Assembly: GCA_010279815.1 (NCBI GenBank)
Contig: QEOQ01000353.1
Location: 14,580 to 78,066 of the forward strand
DNA from: Brachionus plicatilis
Lineage: Eukaryota > Rotifera > Eurotatoria > Ploima > Brachionidae
DNA: 63,487 nt
Reading direction: 5' to 3'
Under the pieces are notes generated by a model that saw only the letters and a list, made by a program, of their open reading frames with translations, was not told where the DNA came from and ran no database searches. Numbering within the stretch: position 1 is the stretch's first letter; every line of letters begins with the position of its first letter. A program made the position numbers and the translations under genes. Shown piece after piece: positions 60,601 to 63,487 of this stretch.

Positions 60601-61631
60601 AATAACAAATAATATAATTTGGGTGGATACCCTGGGCAGTTCCGAAAGACGATAGCCTTCTTTTAAGCCCCATGTTAGGAAAGTGTTCACGAAATTTTTA
60701 CATATTGAAAAGTTGAAAAAATAAAAATTGAGTTTCTACTTTAAATTATAAACTGAAAATGTTTTCGATATTTTGAACAAAGAAAGTGAAAAAATTAAAT
60801 AAAGCTATTACTAGAAATTTAAAAGTCAATTACTTTATTCATTTCGTTCAAGGCCTTTTTAAATTTAGTACTGTTAATATTTCTATCTTTTAATCTAAAT
60901 GAAAAAAAAAATAATTTTTAATTGCTTAATTTTTTTAAAAAATTACTTTTTTTCCAAAACCGGCATTTTTAATTTATTTGTATCATGCTGGTCATGAAGA
61001 TATTGATCTATGCAAAAAGTCTTGAATGCACTTTGACAATTTCGATTCGATTCGGACAGAATTTCATGATTTTTTTTCAAATTAAGTAAAGCCATTTGAT
61101 TTAGAGTTGATTTTTGCTCCTTCATTCTTTTAAAGTATTCACAATGCATTAGTAGTGACCTGCTGCTGACTTGTTTCTTTTCTGCTATGTACGCATACTG
61201 GTCCAGTAGTAGTTTCCATTTTTCGGGTATCAAACTTAAAGAAAAAAATGAAAGTTTAAAATTTTTATTTAAAAAATTTAATAAAACATTTCGTTATTTG
61301 AATCATCATTTAGTTGGTACTCTTCCTTGCTGATAAATTGATTGCAAAGTTTGGACAAAGCCTTAATTGTGAAATTTAATTCAATTTAATGGTAGGAACT
61401 TATATTTAAATTTTACCTGAGAATACTGGAGTTCAAGTTGGCTTTTTTTTTCTATAAAATTTCGCACATCTTCCAAATAGACCAACTCGTGCTCATGTTT
61501 GAGTCCGAACTTGCTTAGGTGCTCGTTAAAAAGACCCTTCAAGTTAAATGTATCATCTACCTGAAAAAAATTAAGAAGTTAGAGCTGTCCGCGTGATAAA
61601 TTTCAAAAATTACCTTTTTGACAAACTTCAT
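54667..61631 (-). CDS. FCHSD2-like: F-BAR and double SH3 protein, FCHSD / Nervous wreck family
   Basis: Exons seen: 61631-61614, 61560-61417, 61361-61288, 61234-60947, 60894-60834, 57808-57680, 57627-57111, 57057-56741, then 55248-55033 and 54977-54667. The N-terminus is an F-BAR domain (LYKLED-type start HEHELVYLEDVRNFIEKKSQ, then KLSKLCNQF-like and NYVTTNCCQNQQIQ). A coiled segment follows (NDYVKWTAKLNEVEKLM). SH3-1 is weak (KNYAGLVGLVASKYLEFY). SH3-2 is clear: YVYDGLDEQELSFPPEAYIR, NEEWWEGVFEDKIGYFPSIF. The family couples curved membranes to actin at endosomes and synapses. The first eight exons give 516 codons ending in phase 0, but the SH3-1 exon needs one extra base, so a small exon between 56741 and 55248 is missing from my model or the gene is damaged there. 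Confidence 0.82.
55218..56720. repeat. Inverted duplication of the SH3-1 exon start in an F-BAR gene intron
   Basis: About 120 bp at 55218-55345 recur inverted at 56590-56720 (shared GCACCCATCTTAAAATATCA and GATAATCAATTATAG). The left arm contains the acceptor and first codons of the SH3-1 exon on the minus strand. The right arm encodes a diverged version of the same start on the plus strand (GCKNFAELYEP against GCKHFATHYES). An inverted partial exon duplication explains it. Confidence 0.65.
56033..56582. mobile_element. 550-bp element with ATCACCAAA arrays, 9-bp TSD
   Basis: The left end GGGTGGTATTTATTCTATCA and right end (complement GAGAATATTTTCATCATC) are followed by degenerate ATCA(C/T)CAAAATTT repeats in opposite orientations. 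A perfect 9-bp repeat AAAGTGTAC flanks it (56024-56032, 56583-56591). It sits in an intron of the F-BAR gene and is related to the array at 4098-4344 through the GGGTGGTATTTA start. Confidence 0.85.
57898..58790. mobile_element. Foldback MITE with CTCTGCA motifs, carrying a nested MITE
   Basis: The ends GGCGTTTTGAATTTTGGAAC and (complement) GCCATTGTGAATTTTGGAAC pair over more than 100 bp. A perfect 8-bp repeat TAAATATT flanks it (57890-57897, 58791-58798). CTCTGCA/TGCAGAG motifs lie in the centre. The 546-bp GGCAAATTG element is inserted in the left arm. Without it the element is about 339 bp, close to the 330-bp element at 43238, which has similar ends and motifs. Confidence 0.75.
57935..58480. 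mobile_element. 546-bp MITE, GGCAAATTGAAG family, second complete copy
   Basis: Same length and ends as the copy at 36040-36585. A perfect 8-bp repeat GAACAAAA flanks it (57927-57934, 58481-58488). It carries the uninterrupted targets of both elements nested in the copy at 39-41 kb. It lies in intron 5 of the F-BAR gene. Confidence 0.9.
59376..59419. repeat. Perfect 44-bp hairpin
   Basis: Two 21-bp arms (CCATAAAAACATTGTTAAAA plus G, and its exact complement) are separated by only two bases. It lies alone in the large intron 5 of the F-BAR gene. No target duplication or element around it was recognised. Confidence 0.8.
60346..60396 (-). mobile_element. Solo end of the AAGTC hAT-like family
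   Basis: On the minus strand it starts CAGAGTTGTTTAAAAATCAC and continues with AAGTC copies. No partner end or duplication was found. It lies in intron 5 of the F-BAR gene. Confidence 0.55.
60595..60720 (-). mobile_element. LINE 3' UTR fragment
   Basis: The block GGCAGTTCCGAA...AGCCTTCTTTT...AGCCCC matches the 3' part of the LINE at 2.28 kb, with an AATAA-rich stretch on its left. The rest of the element is absent. Confidence 0.5.
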
Positions 61632-62830
61632 TTTAGTTTAAGTTTGCGATAGACTAAACAATGAGAGATAATTAATGCGAATAAAACCCGAGACCTAGTT
61701 ATCTATTTGAAAAGGTTTTGAAATTTATAAAAAATGTTAAAATTGTTGTTCTCAAATTGAATATAGAAAATATGAAATCAAATATATCTTTACTTGATAG
61801 TTAAGTAAAGGTCGGGTAAGACTGGATTAAATATTAAGTAGTTCTGCTATGAATTAAATAAATCTTCGGACTAGGTCAAGATTAGCAGCTGGTCTATGAT
61901 ATTTCTTTATCTTCAAATGACTTTAATGATATATTACAGAATTTTCAAAAGATGAAAATTTTTTCTTTAATAAAAAACCTATAGATAAAAATTTTTGAGT
62001 TTAAACTAGTACTAAATTTTGACTCATTCTGTGATTCATTGAAAAATTTCTAAATAATATTTCAGTATTTTTCAATTGACTAACTAAAGTTAAATTAAAA
62101 TATTTAATAATTTTTTTCCAGGAAAAATTATTTTAAATAAGATATTCTTGTTATTTTTTATTTAATAAATTAACAAAAAAATTCAATTTATTAGAGATCT
62201 AAAAAATAAAAATTTAATTTATTCGTTCAATAAATTATTTTTGTTAAATTTTTAATCATTGAAGGAATAGGTGTATGACTATCTTTGAGAATTTGAATTT
62301 GATTATGTTCAGATTATGATTTTTATTATTTGCTTCAATTATTAAATATTTTTTTAAAGTCCATCCATATTTTTAGCATATTTTGTAAAATTATTATTAT
62401 TTCAACAAATAAAAACATAAATTTGAACTTTTCTTTTCAGATAATTGTTTTCCAGAAAATATTCTTTTAAATTTAATAGAATTCTTTATTTAAATAACTA
62501 AAAAACTAAGGTTCCGAGAATTCAAACCTGCGACGCTGTTTTGGAATTTCGAAGCATAAAAAAAAGTTTAAAACCCCTAAAACTATATTTTTTATTTAAA
62601 AATAAATTCAAAAATAAAATAATGATTCAAAAAAGTATTTTTCTCCCGTATTTTGTCTCTTTTTAATAGGCGAAGATTTAGTCAAATAACTAATTTAGGA
62701 GACGGTGATATTTGGAGTATAGTTTTATCTGGAGCAGAGCAAATATTTCAAAATTAAAATTAAATTGAAAAATTAAAATTTTGTCAGTTAAATACAAAAT
62801 TTTGATTCAAATAATACAATAGGTACAATT
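61632..62830. other. Upstream of the F-BAR gene, no gene seen
   Basis: The sequence is AT-rich and without a convincing frame. The promoter of the F-BAR gene should lie in its left part. Around 62645-62750 a short G-richer stretch (GGAGACGGTGATATTTGGAG) is open for about 25 codons but is not recognised. Confidence 0.45.
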
Positions 62831-62839
62831 TAAAGAGAT

Positions 62840-63473
62840 CTATTTCTTTCTGCTAGTGAATTTTTTTCTTCTGCTATTAAATTATTTTTTAACTGCTAGT
62901 AAAAAAATTAATTAATGATAGCTAAATTTTTTTTTAAGCTTCCTAAAAAAATTAAATAATGAATTACTTAATTTATTAACTTGAAAAATGATATATAAAC
63001 AAATAATTGATAACTTCAGGCAAGCTACTCCTTTGGAAAATTCGTTTCAAGAGTATAACGTTTTTATCCAATGTTATAAATAGTGAAAACTTATCAAATC
63101 CTTTACAATTAGATGAATCGATTGATTTAAATTTTGGTCAAAATTATCAAGCTGATGCACAAAAATCTTCAAAAGGTCCAAAACGTGGTGGCAGACCTCG
63201 TGGTTCTACAACTAAAAAAAGAAATACAGAAAAAAGTTCTGTCAGAAAATCAAAAAGAGTGCGAAAAAACTAAAATTGATATTTCCATATATGTAATTTT
63301 TATATTTTTTTCGGTACTTAGCTTAATTTTTTTATTCTCCTTTTCAACTTTTATATGATTAAAATTTTATAAAAATATTTATGGTAATTTTTTTATACTT
63401 TTATTTTTGCTATCATAAACATAATTATAATAGCAGGTGAAAAAAAAATTGCTTGCAGAAGAAATAACGTCCC
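62840..63473. mobile_element. Candidate transposon with CTGCTA motifs (right end near window edge)
   Basis: TTCTGCTA(G/T)T repeats at 62848-62915 are matched in inverse at 63410-63455 (TAGCAGGTG, TTGCTTGCAGAAG). The outer right end reads GGGACGTTATTTC on the minus strand. A target duplication could not be settled because the window ends 14 bp beyond. Confidence 0.45.
63007..63273 (+). CDS. Basic, AT-hook-like C-terminal ORF in the CTGCTA element
   Basis: The frame reads an acidic linker (LQLDESIDLNFGQNY), then a strongly basic end (GPKRGGRPRGSTTKKR, VRKSKRVRKN) and a stop. GRPRG is an AT-hook core, usually a DNA-binding tail. TTCAG at 63015-63019 may be the acceptor of this exon. The upstream catalytic part was not seen. 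Likely the last exon of a transposase or its relic. Confidence 0.4.
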   Translation: MITSGKLLLWKIRFKSITFLSNVINSENLSNPLQLDESIDLNFGQNYQADAQKSSKGPKRGGRPRGSTTKKRNTEKSSVRKSKRVRKN

Positions 63474-63487
63474 AAAATTGAAATTGA

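Overview
The window looks like AT-rich nuclear DNA of a small invertebrate animal. It has animal gene families (SLC5A transporter, thimet oligopeptidase, FCHSD/Nervous-wreck F-BAR protein, NACHT-WD proteins of the NWD1 type), GT-AG introns mostly of 45-70 nt, and a heavy load of non-LTR retrotransposons and DNA transposons. A monogonont rotifer such as Brachionus is my best guess from base composition and intron size. That is inference, not proof.

Layout. 1-6.3 kb: retrotransposon pieces and DNA transposons, several nested. 7.1-16.4 kb (minus): NACHT-WD gene copy A, 11 exons. 17.4-24.7 kb: a transposon island with nested insertions. 25.3-28.0 kb (plus): a complete 14-exon sodium/solute cotransporter gene with two microexons (7 and 5 nt). 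28.4-41.3 kb (plus): NACHT-WD copy B, whose last two exons lie beyond a 6.3-kb intron full of nested transposons. 41.8-48.4 kb (plus): NACHT-WD copy C, 439 bp after copy B. 48.5-51.35 kb (minus): a complete 15-exon thimet oligopeptidase gene converging on copy C. 51.6-54.5 kb: gene and retrotransposon fragments. 54.7-61.6 kb (minus): an F-BAR/double-SH3 gene with TE-filled introns. 61.6-63.5 kb: mostly empty, ending in another transposon-like end with a short basic ORF.

The three NACHT-WD genes share an exon-phase map and give predicted proteins of 1869, 1858 and 1862 residues: DUF4062, NACHT ATPase, then two beta-propeller-like blocks. All three end in a CaaX-like box (CLIQ, CLIQ, CIIQ), which predicts farnesylation and membrane attachment. 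They are mosaics: some blocks are almost identical between copies and others are strongly diverged, with sharp borders inside exons. The first propeller block and the tail vary most. This fits gene conversion plus diversification and resembles an NLR-type receptor family; function is inferred.

The second theme is a set of short DNA transposons with unrelated sequences but one design: short or GG-starting inverted ends, 8- or 9-bp target duplications, and family-specific arrays of short degenerate repeats just inside the ends (AAGTC, CTGACCCCC, GATCAC, CAACACAAA, TCATTTA, ATCACCAAA, GGCCGGCC, CTCTGCA). Several insertions are supported inside this window by uninterrupted copies of the same target sequence.
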